In this document: positions 43,839 to 52,990 of the stretch, piece by piece
Position numbering within the stretch: position 1 is the stretch's first letter
Layout of the letters: every line of letters begins with the position of its first letter
Assembly (NCBI RefSeq): GCF_011761265.1
Contig: NZ_JAAOZB010000001.1
Location: 1,302,001 to 1,366,000 of the forward strand
From: Microbacterium halimionae
GTDB lineage: Bacteria; Actinomycetota; Actinomycetes; Actinomycetales; Microbacteriaceae
Length of the DNA: 64,000 bases
Direction: 5' to 3'
Position numbers and translations under genes: made by a program
The notes under the pieces: model-generated
Databases searched by the model: none
Seen by the model: only the letters and a program-made list of their open reading frames with translations
Told to the model about the DNA's origin: nothing

Positions 43839-44756
43839 GTGCACAGCCGTGAGCGTGGGCCTATGCATGGTTCTGATCAGTGGACGAATAGTCGTGAGAT
43901 GGCAGCGAACGCTCGGTCGCTGTCTCGCGCTGAGTTGCGGAATGCAGGCTGGGGGAGACACGCGATTTCGAAAGCTGTGGCAACCGGAGTACTTGTGCGT
44001 GCGCGCCGCAACCACTATCTGCCGGGGGACGCTCCGGTGAGTATCTTGCGCGCCGTACGTGTTGGCGGCCAGCTGACATGCCTGTCGTTGCTGCAACTGG
44101 CTGGAGTTTTCGTGCTGAGAAACTCGAGGCTTCACGTTCGCGCAGCCCACACGATGAGCCGGTTGCGCTCCCCGCACGATCGCTGGCGTCGGCTCGAGCA
44201 TCGCTCAGTTCGTGGCGTCCACGTGCACTGGGAGGTGCTGATCGATCCCTGCCCCCACGAAGCAACTTGCGTGAGCGTCGTGGACGCGCTCGCTGCTGCG
44301 GCCCGCTGCCAACCGCCTCGAGCCACAGTCGCGACGTTCGATAGCGCGCTGCACCTCGGCTTTGTCGATGAACAGGATCTCGACGACATATTTGCATCTC
44401 TGCCGGTGCGTTATCGGGCGCTTCGGCCACTTATCGACGGTCGGGCAGAATCAGGTGCTGAAACTCTGCTCCGTCTGATACTTCGTTCGCTTCGTTGCAA
44501 GGTGGAGTTGCAAGTTGTGATCGACGGGGTAGGGCGCGTTGATTTGCTCGTCGACGGCTGGCTGATCATCGAGTGCGATAGCGAAGAGTTCCACTCCGGT
44601 TGGCATTACCAAGAGCGTGATCGCTTGCGGGATCTCGCCAGCGCGGAGCGCGGGTACACGGTGCTGCGCCCGACTGCGAGACTGATTTTCACAGAGCCCG
44701 AACGCGTACGCGCCGCCGTGCACGGTCTCCTCAGCGCCCGGCGCAGGCTTCGGTAA
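43839..44756 (+). CDS. AbiEi-like winged-helix protein with C-terminal DUF559/Vsr-like nuclease fold
   Basis: A 305-residue protein from ATG 43839; 43785 (GTG) and 43863 (ATG) are other possible starts, none with a clear site. The N-terminal part (SLSRAELRNAGWGRHAISKA, VLVRARRNHYLPG) looks like the winged helix of AbiEi-type antitoxins. The C-terminal 70 residues have the pattern of the DUF559/Vsr-like PD-(D/E)xK fold: RVDLLVDGWLIIECDSEEFH, then DRLRD and GYTVLRP. No AbiEii toxin gene follows; the next gene is convergent trpS. It is bracketed by palindromic units A, B and C. A paralogue with its own palindromes lies at 62536. Confidence 0.75.
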   Translation: MHSRERGPMHGSDQWTNSREMAANARSLSRAELRNAGWGRHAISKAVATGVLVRARRNHYLPGDAPVSILRAVRVGGQLTCLSLLQLAGVFVLRNSRLHVRAAHTMSRLRSPHDRWRRLEHRSVRGVHVHWEVLIDPCPHEATCVSVVDALAAAARCQPPRATVATFDSALHLGFVDEQDLDDIFASLPVRYRALRPLIDGRAESGAETLLRLILRSLRCKVELQVVIDGVGRVDLLVDGWLIIECDSEEFHSGWHYQERDRLRDLASAERGYTVLRPTARLIFTEPERVRAAVHGLLSARRRLR

Positions 44757-44762
44757 CGTGCA

Positions 44763-44852
44763 CTAACTCAGGCAGTTACGGAATGCCGTTGTCGCGAACT
44801 TGGGCAACGACAGGTGTGCCCGCTGCGGACCCATATGCATTGCCTGAGTTCG
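44763..44852. repeat. Palindromic unit C (90 bp)
   Basis: Left end CTAACTCAGGCA and right end TGCCTGAGTTCG are inverted repeats sharing the CTCAGGCA core of units A and B. It starts 7 bases after the stop of the AbiEi/DUF559-like gene and lies between it and convergent trpS. The centre is longer than in A and B and has its own small stems. Confidence 0.7.
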
Positions 44853-44873
44853 TGCAGGGCAAGGGCGCGAGGG

Positions 44874-45878
44874 TCAGCGGCGGCGGAGCAACCCGATGCG
44901 GTCGTAAACCGTCGAAAGGGTCTCCTCGGCAACGGATGCCGCGTGGTCAGCGTTCTTCGCCAGCACGCGGTCGAGTTCTGCCGGGTCCGCGAGCAGCTCG
45001 AGGGCGCGCTCTCGCACCGGCCCAAACTCATTGACAACGACCTCGGCCAGTCCCTTTTTGAAGTCCCCGTAGCCGCGGCCGGCATACTCGTCTTCCAGCG
45101 ATGGAATCTGGCGGCCAGTCAGCGCCGCGTAGATCACGAGGAGGTTCGACACACCGGGCTTCGCGTTGCGGTCATACCGCACGACACCTTCACTGTCGGT
45201 GACGGCGCGCATGATCTTCTTCGCGCTCGCTGAGGGATCATCGAGCAACCACAGCACTCCCGCTGTCGACTCAGCCGACTTCGACATCTTAGAGGTCGGG
45301 TTCTGCAGATCGTAGATACGAGCGGTGTCTTGCTGAATCATCGGAACCGGCACACGAAAGGTGTCGCCGTAGCGCGCGTTGAACCGCTCGGCCAAGTCAC
45401 GAGTGAGCTCAACATGCTGCTTCTGGTCGTCGCCCACCGGAACGATGGCCGTTTGGTAGAGCAGGATGTCGGCGGCCATCAGCACGGGATAGGTGAAAAG
45501 GCCGACTGAGGATGCCTCCGCCCCATATCGGCTGGACTTGTCTTTGAATTGCGTCATGCGGCCGGCTTCACCGAACCCCGTGATGGTCGACAGAATCCAG
45601 GCAAGCTCCGCGTGCGCCGAGACGTGCGACTGCACATACAGTGTCGACTTTGACGGCTCGATGCCTGCGGCAATGTACTGTGCAGCGGTGCGGCGGGTCT
45701 TTTCGCGCAGTTCGGCGGGGTCGTTCGGCACCGTGAGCGCGTGCAGGTCTACGACGGAGAAGAATGCGTCATACGACTCCTGCAGGTCGCGCCACTGCAG
45801 AAGCGCCCCAATGTAATTACCGATCTGAAGAGAGTCGGCCGAGGGTTGCATTCCGGAGTACAGACGCGCTTTGCTCAC
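44874..45878 (-). CDS. trpS: Tryptophanyl-tRNA synthetase
   Basis: A 334-residue class I synthetase. The HIGH-type motif is in QPSADSLQIGNYIGALLQW, and the KMSKS loop is intact (TSKMSKSAES). Residues ILSTITGFGEAGRMTQFKDK and GDDQKQHVELTRDLAERFN are typical of TrpRS. The GTG start follows TAGAAT by 6 bases, so the message may be leaderless. Confidence 0.97.
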   Translation of the reverse strand: MSKARLYSGMQPSADSLQIGNYIGALLQWRDLQESYDAFFSVVDLHALTVPNDPAELREKTRRTAAQYIAAGIEPSKSTLYVQSHVSAHAELAWILSTITGFGEAGRMTQFKDKSSRYGAEASSVGLFTYPVLMAADILLYQTAIVPVGDDQKQHVELTRDLAERFNARYGDTFRVPVPMIQQDTARIYDLQNPTSKMSKSAESTAGVLWLLDDPSASAKKIMRAVTDSEGVVRYDRNAKPGVSNLLVIYAALTGRQIPSLEDEYAGRGYGDFKKGLAEVVVNEFGPVRERALELLADPAELDRVLAKNADHAASVAEETLSTVYDRIGLLRRR

Positions 45879-45884
45879 TCCACG

Positions 45885-45890
45885 ATTCTA
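45885..45890 (-). promoter_or_regulatory. -10 element (TAGAAT) of trpS
   Basis: TAGAAT on the minus strand ends 6 bases before GTG 45878; the window between (CGTGGA) is too short for a normal Shine-Dalgarno. Confidence 0.5.
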
Positions 45891-45962
45891 GACGGGATGC
45901 TGCCGACCGCTGCGCCGGAACCCGCGCCGGAAGCTGTGCCTCAAGCCGCGTGCGATGCCGCC

Positions 45963-46811
45963 CTAAACCCCAAACGAATAGTCCGCAATGACTGGAGCGT
46001 GGTCACTCCAGCGCGTGTCCCACGAGGGTGCTCGCACAATGGAGTAGCCGGTGACGCGTGCCGCGAGCGGCGCCGAGGCGAGGTGGTAATCGATCCGCCA
46101 GCCGGTGTTCGTATCGAATGCCTGGCCGCGATTCGACCACCACGAGTAGGGGCCATCGACGTCGCCGTGAAAGGTGCGTCCGACATCGGTCCATCCGAGG
46201 CCGACACCGGCCGACTCATCAATGCGAGTGATGTGTTCGCCTTCTGCAGCCAAGAAGCTGTCGAAGTAGGCGCGCTCGCGACGCAGGAAACCAGCCTTCT
46301 TGAGGTTCCCGCGCCAGTTTTTGATGTCGAGCTCGCGGTGACCGACGTTGAGGTCACCCGTGATCAGCGCGAGAGAACCGTCGGAAGCGAGCTGCGGCAT
46401 CCGTTCGGTCATTGCATCTAAAAACGCATACTTCGCGTCCTGTTTGGGAGTGCCGTCTTCGCCCGTGTAGACGTAGGCACTCACGACAGTGAGATGTTCT
46501 CCTTCGATGGAGAAATCGGCTTCGATCCAGCGACCCTTCGAATCAAAATCATCACCGCCAAGATCCTTACGGACCATCGACGGGGCTTCGTGGCTTGCGA
46601 TAGCTACTCCGGCACGGCCCTTCTGCAGCGCCTCGTCTTCGTGAATGTGCCAACCGGGAAGGGCCGCTGCGAGGTGCTCAGCGGTACCTCGCACTTCCTG
46701 CAGCGTCAGAATATCGACGCCGGCGTTTTCCAACCAGGAGTTCATGCCTTTGCGGGCGGCGGCACGGATGCCATTGACGTTGACTGAAGCGATGCGAACT
46801 GTACGAGACAC
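45963..46811 (-). CDS. xthA: Exodeoxyribonuclease III (AP endonuclease family)
   Basis: A 282-residue Exo III/APE protein: SVNVNGIRAAARKG, LTLQEVRGTAEHL (metal Glu), the YVYTGEDGTP loop, ALITGDLNVGHRELDI, and the catalytic WSDHAPVIADY. It cleaves at abasic sites and removes 3' blocks. The frame is open to 46841, but GTG 46811 lies 7 bases after TAGGGT and begins SRTVRIASVNVNG as in relatives, so I chose it. Confidence 0.93.
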   Translation of the reverse strand: MSRTVRIASVNVNGIRAAARKGMNSWLENAGVDILTLQEVRGTAEHLAAALPGWHIHEDEALQKGRAGVAIASHEAPSMVRKDLGGDDFDSKGRWIEADFSIEGEHLTVVSAYVYTGEDGTPKQDAKYAFLDAMTERMPQLASDGSLALITGDLNVGHRELDIKNWRGNLKKAGFLRRERAYFDSFLAAEGEHITRIDESAGVGLGWTDVGRTFHGDVDGPYSWWSNRGQAFDTNTGWRIDYHLASAPLAARVTGYSIVRAPSWDTRWSDHAPVIADYSFGV

Positions 46812-46818
46812 GCTTTTC

Positions 46819-46824
46819 ACCCTA
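46819..46824 (-). promoter_or_regulatory. -10 element (TAGGGT) of the exonuclease III gene
   Basis: TAGGGT on the minus strand ends 7 bases before GTG 46811. An overlapping GGGTGA could alternatively act as a weak ribosome binding site. Confidence 0.35.
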
Positions 46825-46850
46825 ACTGTCCGCACCGACACGGCAGTCCG

Positions 46851-48068
46851 CTAGTCGAGAAAACGTGTTTTCCGAGGGGGTGGGGGAGAGTCCTGCAGCT
46901 CGTCCTGCTCAAGGAGAGCTTTGCGGAGATCACGCTCGGCTCGCAAGCGCTGCCACCATCGCGAGCGCTCATATGCCGCACGCGCGGTTCGTACTCGAAC
47001 CTCGGCGGCGATCGTCAGAGCTTCATGCTCGCGGCGCTCGCGTTCCAGCTCGGACTCTTCAACGAGGGGGAGGTCACGATCGGTGGTTGAGACGGCGATC
47101 CACGCTCCGGCGACCAAAATAACGACGCCGTTGAGCCGAAACCACAGCAGGAAGCCTACGAAGATCGCGAATGTTGCCAAGAGGGGATTACTCGGAGAGT
47201 AGCTGAGGAGGAGTCCAGCGCCGATCTGCAGCACGACGATGGCGCCGCCTCCCATGAGCGATCCCGGCCAAATTCGACGCCACCGCAAGCTTGTTCCCGT
47301 GAGAAAGCGAAACAGTGCTGCGAGTGCTGCGGCATTGATGATGAAGGCGACGATCAGCGAAACGCCGCGCACACCGATCTCGGTCCAGAGCGCCGCTGTG
47401 TCGAGCCCAACCAGGGATACCACTGTTCGTAACGCCCACGTCGCGAAGTTCGCCAGAACGGCACCGACGATGAGGGCGACGCCGAATACCAGTGCGGCGA
47501 AAAGGTCACGCGCTTTGAGGAGCAAGTAACTGCGGTTGTCGTATGCCAGGCCGAACGTGTCGCGTACCGCGCGGCGCGCGTATGTCACGAATCCGATGGA
47601 TGTCCAGATAGCGACGACGAGCGCGATGCCACCGGTTGCAAGGAGGGTGCTACCGCTCTCGGTTGCGATGGCTGAAACTTGATCGGGCGTCGCTAGGCCG
47701 TTCTCACTGATCAGGTCGGGAATATAGCGATTGATGAGGTCGATCAGCCACTCGATCGAAGTCGGGCTGCCGCCGAGCCACAGCCCTGCAATGGCAAAAG
47801 CGAGATAAATCACAGCAAAAATCGTGAACAACGATTGATAGCTCACGCCAGCGGCGAGGAGAAAGCCGTTGTGCTGCAAAAAATGTCGCCACACTCGGAT
47901 GGGAAACCACCCGAGCGTCTGGCGCGTCAGCTCGGTCGCACGCTCGATTGGCTCATCGAACCGCTCGCGAAGGCTTGCTTCCCACCGTGCGCGCAACGAG
48001 TCCTCTGCCGCCTCCTCGGATGAGGGTCCAGGAGATGGCAGATCGGCGGGAGTTTGTGTATGCGCCAC
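46851..48068 (-). CDS. YihY/BrkB-family membrane protein
   Basis: A 405-residue integral membrane protein with six hydrophobic segments. Family marks are FPIRVWRHFLQHNGFLLAAG, SYQSLFTIFAVIYLAFAIAG and RFLTGTSLRWRRIWPGSLMG. Charged N- and C-terminal tails of about 40 and 75 residues are cytoplasmic. The family was once called RNase BN, but a nuclease role is not supported by its membrane nature. The GTG start follows TATCCT by 6 bases. Confidence 0.9.
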   Translation of the reverse strand: MAHTQTPADLPSPGPSSEEAAEDSLRARWEASLRERFDEPIERATELTRQTLGWFPIRVWRHFLQHNGFLLAAGVSYQSLFTIFAVIYLAFAIAGLWLGGSPTSIEWLIDLINRYIPDLISENGLATPDQVSAIATESGSTLLATGGIALVVAIWTSIGFVTYARRAVRDTFGLAYDNRSYLLLKARDLFAALVFGVALIVGAVLANFATWALRTVVSLVGLDTAALWTEIGVRGVSLIVAFIINAAALAALFRFLTGTSLRWRRIWPGSLMGGGAIVVLQIGAGLLLSYSPSNPLLATFAIFVGFLLWFRLNGVVILVAGAWIAVSTTDRDLPLVEESELERERREHEALTIAAEVRVRTARAAYERSRWWQRLRAERDLRKALLEQDELQDSPPPPRKTRFLD

Positions 48069-48074
48069 GGTGCC

Positions 48075-48080
48075 AGGATA
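48075..48080 (-). promoter_or_regulatory. -10 element (TATCCT) of the YihY-family gene
   Basis: TATCCT on the minus strand ends 6 bases before GTG 48068; no Shine-Dalgarno is present. Confidence 0.5.
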
Positions 48081-48129
48081 TCCAGCACGGATGCCACGCG
48101 CTCAGCGCGAGCTGAACGGCATCCGTGTG

Positions 48130-48909
48130 TCAGCGCTTGCCGCGCAGTACCGCCTGCTTGACCTCGGCGATCGCCTTCGTGACCTCAATGCCGCGAGGGC
48201 ATGCCTCAGTGCAGTTGAAGGTCGTACGGCAGCGCCACACTCCTTCTTTGTCGTTGAGGATGTCGAGGCGCACGTCGGCTGCGTCATCGCGAGAGTCGAA
48301 GATGAAGCGGTGTGCGTTGACGATCGCAGCTGGACCGAAGTACTGTCCGTCGGTCCAGAACACGGGGCACGACGAGGTGCACGCAGCGCACAGGATGCAC
48401 TTGGTGGTGTCGTCGAAAATCTCGCGGTTGGCGACTGACTGAATTCGTTCTTTGCCCTTTTCAGGAGCCTGGTTCGAGATCAGGAATGGCTGAACATCGC
48501 GGAACGACGCGAAGAACGGCTCCATGTCGACGATCAGGTCTTTCTCCAACGGCAGGCCCTTGATGGCCTCGACGTAGACGGGCTTCGAAATGTCGAGGTC
48601 CTTGATGAGTGTCTTGCACGCGAGGCGGTTTCGTCCGTTAATGCGCATCGCATCAGAACCACAAATACCGTGGGCGCACGATCGGCGGAACGTCAACGAA
48701 CCGTCGACCTCCCACTTGATCTTGTGCAGCGCGTCGAGCACGCGGTCGGTCGAGTAGACCTCGACGTCGTAATCGACCCAGTGCGGTTCAGCATCTGTTT
48801 CCGGGTTGAACCGGCGCACGATGAACGTCACAAGGAACGACTGGATGCCGGAGTCTTCTGCGGCGTCGGGAGCCTTGGGGGCTTCCGGTTCTACGAGAGC
48901 TGTAGACAT
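48130..48909 (-). CDS. sdhB: Succinate dehydrogenase iron-sulfur subunit
   Basis: A 259-residue SdhB. The 2Fe-2S ligands are in RRSCAHGICGSDAM with LACKTL; the 4Fe-4S/3Fe-4S ligands are in CILCAACTSSCPVFW and FNCTEACPRGIEV. It relays electrons from the flavoprotein to the membrane anchors. It overlaps sdhA by one base (TGATG) and is the last gene of sdhCDAB. Confidence 0.97.
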   Translation of the reverse strand: MSTALVEPEAPKAPDAAEDSGIQSFLVTFIVRRFNPETDAEPHWVDYDVEVYSTDRVLDALHKIKWEVDGSLTFRRSCAHGICGSDAMRINGRNRLACKTLIKDLDISKPVYVEAIKGLPLEKDLIVDMEPFFASFRDVQPFLISNQAPEKGKERIQSVANREIFDDTTKCILCAACTSSCPVFWTDGQYFGPAAIVNAHRFIFDSRDDAADVRLDILNDKEGVWRCRTTFNCTEACPRGIEVTKAIAEVKQAVLRGKR

Positions 48910-50714
48910 CAGTACTTCCTCTCCATGGGCTGGTACCGGGTGATAACGACCGGTTTCCAGTCCAACCTGATGTGATCTTCGGGGTGTGACGAGTGCGGGT
49001 CTCCCGAAAGGTAAGACATGGTGTGCTGCATGTAGTTCTCGTCGTCGCGCGTCGGGTAATCATCGCGCATGTGTCCGCCGCGGCTTTCCTTGCGGTTGCG
49101 GGCGGCTACCACGACGACCTCGGCAATATCGAGCAAGAAGCCGAGCTCGACTGCCTCAAGCAGGTCAGTGTTGTACCGCTTGCCTTTGTCGTCGACGCGC
49201 ACGTTGAGGTAGCGCTCGCGCAACTCCTCGATCACTGTCATGACCTCGCTGAGCGACTGGTCGGTGCGGAAAACCTGGGCCTTGCGGTCCATTTCTTCCT
49301 GCAGAGTCTTGCGGAGGACGGCGATACGCTCGGTGCCCGCGTTGTTGCGCAGGCCCTCGATGAGTTCGCGTACTTCCTTGGCCGGGTCTTCCGGCAGCGG
49401 CACGAACTCGGCCGTCTTCACATACTCGACGGCGTTCTTTCCGGCGCGCTTTCCGAAGACGTTGATGTCGAGAAGCGAGTTGGTGCCGAGGCGGTTGGAG
49501 CCGTGAACTGACACGCAGGCGCACTCGCCGGCCGCGTAGAGACCGGGCACGACAGTGGTGTTGCTGCTCAAGACTTCAGCATCGTTGTTGGTTGGGATGC
49601 CACCCATGGCGTAGTGCGCTGTCGGCATCACAGGCACGGGCTCAACAACTGGGTCGACGCCGAGGTAGGTGCGCGCGAACTCAGTGATATCGGGGAGCTT
49701 GGTCTCCAAGACCTCGGCTCCCAGGTGGGTGCAGTCGAGGAAAACGTAGTCTTTGTGTGGTCCGCCACCGCGTCCTTCGGCGACTTCTTGCACCATGCAG
49801 CGACTGACGATGTCGCGAGGAGCAAGGTCTTTGATCGTCGGTGCGTACCGTTCCATGAATCGTTCACCGGAGGCGTTCCGCAAAATGGCACCTTCGCCAC
49901 GTGCGCCCTCAGTGAGCAAAATGCCAAGACCCGCAAGCCCCGTGGGGTGGAACTGGAAAAACTCCATGTCTTCGAGCGGCAACTTTTTGCGCCACACGAT
50001 GCCGACGCCGTCGCCGGTGAGGGTGTGGGCATTCGATGTCGTCTTGAAGATCTTGCCGAAACCTCCGGTGGCGAAGATGATCGCCTTCGCCTGGAAAACG
50101 TGGAGGTCACCGGTGGCGAGTTCGTAGGCCACCACGCCCGATACCTTGGTCGATCCGTCATCTTCAGTGACGGTCAGAAGGTCGAGAACGTAGAACTCAT
50201 TGAAGAAGTTGATGCCGAGCTTGACGCAGTTCTGGAAGAGCGTCTGCAGAATCATGTGGCCGGTGCGGTCTGCTGCGTAGCAGGCGCGGCGGACGGGCGA
50301 CTTACCGTGATCGGCAGTGTGACCGCCAAAGCGACGCTGGTCGATCTTGCCTTCGGGCGTGCGGTTGAACGGCAGACCCATGTTCTCGAGGTCGATGACG
50401 GCATCGATCGCTTCGCGGGCAAGGATCTCAGCGGCATCCTGGTCGACCAGGTAGTCGCCACCCTTGACGGTGTCGAAAGTGTGCCACTCCCACGAGTCTT
50501 CTTCGACGTTGGCGAGGGCCGCAGCCATGCCGCCCTGCGCCGCGCCTGTGTGTGAGCGCGTCGGGTACAGCTTTGAGATGACGGCGGTTTTTGCACCGGG
50601 ACCAGCTTCAATCGCGGCGCGCATGCCAGCGCCACCGGCGCCTACGATGACGATGTCGAACTGGTGGTAGTGCACGCCGTCTTTCACGACGCTATCCGTG
50701 CTGTCGGTGCTCAC
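48909..50714 (-). CDS. sdhA: Succinate dehydrogenase flavoprotein subunit
   Basis: A 601-residue SdhA. FAD-binding [18 protein letters not shown], the covalent-FAD His in [15 protein letters not shown], and catalytic residues in [14 protein letters not shown] and [10 protein letters not shown]. It oxidises succinate to fumarate at the inner face of the membrane. It starts 45 bases after sdhD and overlaps sdhB by one base. Confidence 0.97.
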   Translation of the reverse strand: MSTDSTDSVVKDGVHYHQFDIVIVGAGGAGMRAAIEAGPGAKTAVISKLYPTRSHTGAAQGGMAAALANVEEDSWEWHTFDTVKGGDYLVDQDAAEILAREAIDAVIDLENMGLPFNRTPEGKIDQRRFGGHTADHGKSPVRRACYAADRTGHMILQTLFQNCVKLGINFFNEFYVLDLLTVTEDDGSTKVSGVVAYELATGDLHVFQAKAIIFATGGFGKIFKTTSNAHTLTGDGVGIVWRKKLPLEDMEFFQFHPTGLAGLGILLTEGARGEGAILRNASGERFMERYAPTIKDLAPRDIVSRCMVQEVAEGRGGGPHKDYVFLDCTHLGAEVLETKLPDITEFARTYLGVDPVVEPVPVMPTAHYAMGGIPTNNDAEVLSSNTTVVPGLYAAGECACVSVHGSNRLGTNSLLDINVFGKRAGKNAVEYVKTAEFVPLPEDPAKEVRELIEGLRNNAGTERIAVLRKTLQEEMDRKAQVFRTDQSLSEVMTVIEELRERYLNVRVDDKGKRYNTDLLEAVELGFLLDIAEVVVVAARNRKESRGGHMRDDYPTRDDENYMQHTMSYLSGDPHSSHPEDHIRLDWKPVVITRYQPMERKY

Positions 50715-50759
50715 GTGTTGGATACTTTCGTTTCGTTGTCGCGGGCGTCGTGCTCAGGC

Positions 50760-51209
50760 TCAGGCCTGGCAGGCTTCCCACAGGGTGCTGTCGGTCGTTA
50801 CGCCGATGCAAGGGTCAAAGGTGAAGACGACGAGCGTTCCGAGCAGGATGAGGAACCCTGCGGTGATCCAGATTGCCCACACCAGCACACGACGCGCAGT
50901 GTTGTGTGTGACGTAGTCGTTCACGATGGTGCGCATGCCGTTGCCGCCGTGAATGAGGGCAAGCCACAGCATCAGGACGTCCCACCACTGCCAGAACGGC
51001 GATGCAAGCTTTCCTGCGACGAACGCGAAGTCGATGCCGTGGATGCCGTCACCGAGCATCAGGTTGACGAACAGGTGACCGAAGATCAGCACGACGAGGA
51101 TGATTCCCGAGCCGCGCATGTACAGCCAGCCGATTTTCTCGAGATTGCGGCTGCGCTTGCGGGGTCCAGCGAATGAGGACCGGGGATCGGCGAGAGCGGG
51201 AGCAGTCAT
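50760..51209 (-). CDS. sdhD: Succinate dehydrogenase membrane anchor subunit D
   Basis: A 149-residue protein with three hydrophobic segments (SGIILVVLIFGHLFVNLML; WWDVLMLWLALIHGGNGMRT; VLVWAIWITAGFLILLGTLV). His residues in GHLFVN and LIHGGNG fit haem/quinone ligation. Start and sdhC stop share TGATG. Confidence 0.93.
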   Translation of the reverse strand: MTAPALADPRSSFAGPRKRSRNLEKIGWLYMRGSGIILVVLIFGHLFVNLMLGDGIHGIDFAFVAGKLASPFWQWWDVLMLWLALIHGGNGMRTIVNDYVTHNTARRVLVWAIWITAGFLILLGTLVVFTFDPCIGVTTDSTLWEACQA

Positions 51210-51643
51210 CAGTGACCCCCTCCCATCTCAGCGAACACATTGATGAGGTGGCGCGGTGCGAAGCCGAGCATCGTTACCGCCCAGACTGCGAGAACTCCCC
51301 ACCACAGCTGACGCTGGTAGCGAGCGCCCTTGGCCCAGAAGTCCACGACGATGATACGCAGGCCGTTGTAGGCGTGGTAGGCAATCGCTGCGACGAGGAA
51401 GACCTCGCCGATGCCCATGATCGGGTTCTTATAAGTGCCGATGACCGCGTTGTAGGCCTCGGGGGACACGCGGATGAGCGCGGTGTCGAGAATATGAACC
51501 AGCAGGAAGAAAAAAATCGCCACGCCAGTGATGCGGTGAAGAACCCACGACCACATGCCCTCGTTGCCGCGATACAGCGTGCCACGAGGAACTTTCGACG
51601 TTGTGACGGAGACATCTGGTGTGACGCGTGCAGGTGCAGACAC
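51209..51643 (-). CDS. sdhC: Succinate dehydrogenase cytochrome b subunit C
   Basis: A 144-residue anchor: GTLYRGNEGMWSWVLHRITG is the quinone/haem entry motif, with further His in LLVHILDTALI and AYHAYNGLRII. Three membrane segments. GTG 51643 has AAGGAGGA at good spacing; the frame upstream to 51730 is not needed. First gene of sdhCDAB. Its 5' region carries a 7-bp hairpin (51672-51688). Confidence 0.95.
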   Translation of the reverse strand: MSAPARVTPDVSVTTSKVPRGTLYRGNEGMWSWVLHRITGVAIFFFLLVHILDTALIRVSPEAYNAVIGTYKNPIMGIGEVFLVAAIAYHAYNGLRIIVVDFWAKGARYQRQLWWGVLAVWAVTMLGFAPRHLINVFAEMGGGH

Positions 51644-51671
51644 GATCGTCCTCCTTGAACGAAACAGCGGA

Positions 51672-51688
51672 GGGGCAAGCTTTGCCCC
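51672..51688. other. Hairpin in the sdhC upstream region
   Basis: GGGGCAA-GCT-TTGCCCC, a perfect 7-bp stem 29 bases upstream of the sdhC start. It could be a 5' leader stem or a regulator site. Confidence 0.35.
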
Positions 51689-51776
51689 ACAGGAGCAAGG
51701 CTCCAGAGCGTCACTCGGGCGCTCCGGCAATCATATTCGCGTCACACCCCTCCGGCGAGGAAGGGGAGCCTTAGTC

Positions 51777-51790
51777 TCTCGATGTCGAGA
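51777..51790. promoter_or_regulatory. Palindrome between divergent sdhC and mannose-1-phosphate guanylyltransferase genes
   Basis: TCTCGA-TG-TCGAGA is a perfect 6-bp inverted repeat with a 2-base centre, located about midway in the 234-base divergent region. It is a candidate operator; no regulator can be named. Confidence 0.35.
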
Positions 51791-51865
51791 TATCTCACCG
51801 CTGGCCAGTCGTCGGGGGCCGACCAGTCGTCATGTTGCTGTCATGGGCTCGTTACGCCGCGGCGA

Positions 51866-51871
51866 TACGCT
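51866..51871 (+). promoter_or_regulatory. -10 element (TACGCT) of the guanylyltransferase gene
   Basis: TACGCT ends 6 bases before ATG 51878, with no Shine-Dalgarno; this favours that ATG over the longer frame from 51782. Confidence 0.45.
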
Positions 51872-51877
51872 GTCGGC

Positions 51878-52990
51878 ATGGCACACCCCATCACGGACTT
51901 TTACGCGGTCATCCCCGCGGGCGGCATCGGCAGCAGACTCTGGCCACTCTCTCGCGCAGATGCGCCAAAGTTCTTGCACGACCTCACGGGGTCGGGGCAG
52001 ACGCTCTTGCGCGACACGTGGGATCGCCTGGCGCCGTTGAGCGGTGAAGGCCGTATCGCCGTCGTGACCGGCCGCGCGCACCGCGCTGCTGTCGAGCGAG
52101 AGCTTCCCGACATCGAGGACAAGAACGTCATTCTCGAATCCGAACCTCGCGAATCCGCCGCCGCGATCGGGCTTGCCGCGGCAATCCTCGTGCGCCGCGA
52201 GCCTGACGTCATCATCGGCTCTTTCGCCGCAGATCACGTCATTCATGGCACACGTACGTTCGAGTTCGCTGTGCAGCAGGCCGTTGACGTGGCACGCGCG
52301 GGATACATCTGCACGATCGGTATTCAGCCGGGTGAGGCTTCGGTGGGCTTCGGCTACATCAAGAAGGGCGGCGAACTCGATGTCGACGGCGCCCCGGAGG
52401 CGGCCCTCGTCGAAAGGTTCGTAGAAAAGCCTGATTTCGAAACCGCACAAACGTACTTCGCTGACCGTTCCTATCTTTGGAACGCCGGGATGTTCATTGC
52501 TCGCGCTGATGTGCTGCTTGCCGAGATCGAGGCAAACAATCCCGCACTCCACGCCGGCCTGATCGAACTAGCCGCCGCGTGGGATGACCGCGATGCGCGA
52601 GGCCCGGCGGTCGACCGGATCTGGCCGACGCTTGAGAAGATCGCGATCGACTACGTCGTCGCAGAACCCGCTGCCGAAAAGGGCAGACTCGCCGTTATTC
52701 CGGGGCATTTCGACTGGGATGACGTGGGGGACTTCGCAAGCCTTGCAAAATTGAATTCACGTGGCCGCGGCGAGCTCGCCATTCTTGGCGGCAACGCGCG
52801 CGTGTTGGCCGATGCCTCGAGTGGCATCGTGGTCTCGCAGACGAGTCGAGTCATTAGCGTCATCGGTGTGCAAGACATCGTTGTTGTCGACACCGAAGAC
52901 GCACTCCTCGTGACGACAAGCGCTCATGCCCAGCGAGTGAAAGGCGTCGTTGACGCTCTCAAGCTCACAGGTCGCGGCGACGTCCTGTGA
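51878..52990 (+). CDS. manC: Mannose-1-phosphate guanylyltransferase
   Basis: A 370-residue nucleotidyltransferase: FYAVIPAGGIGSRLWPLSRA followed by DAPKFLHDL is the GTP-binding signature of GDP-mannose pyrophosphorylases; SFAADHVI, ERFVEKPDFETA and YLWNAGMFIARADVL continue the pattern. It makes GDP-mannose for glycan or glycolipid synthesis. It overlaps the nucleoside hydrolase gene by 4 bases (GTGA), an unexpected pairing. Confidence 0.93.
   Translation: MAHPITDFYAVIPAGGIGSRLWPLSRADAPKFLHDLTGSGQTLLRDTWDRLAPLSGEGRIAVVTGRAHRAAVERELPDIEDKNVILESEPRESAAAIGLAAAILVRREPDVIIGSFAADHVIHGTRTFEFAVQQAVDVARAGYICTIGIQPGEASVGFGYIKKGGELDVDGAPEAALVERFVEKPDFETAQTYFADRSYLWNAGMFIARADVLLAEIEANNPALHAGLIELAAAWDDRDARGPAVDRIWPTLEKIAIDYVVAEPAAEKGRLAVIPGHFDWDDVGDFASLAKLNSRGRGELAILGGNARVLADASSGIVVSQTSRVISVIGVQDIVVVDTEDALLVTTSAHAQRVKGVVDALKLTGRGDVL

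Noticed and set aside
43556..44852. Insertion sequence ends around the AbiEi/DUF559-like gene
   Set aside because: No transposase motif, no target-site duplication identified, and the ends recur as closed palindromes rather than as simple terminal repeats; kept as an open finding instead.
49614..50555. 313-codon plus-strand frame inside sdhA
   Set aside because: Antisense to sdhA, which has all catalytic motifs.
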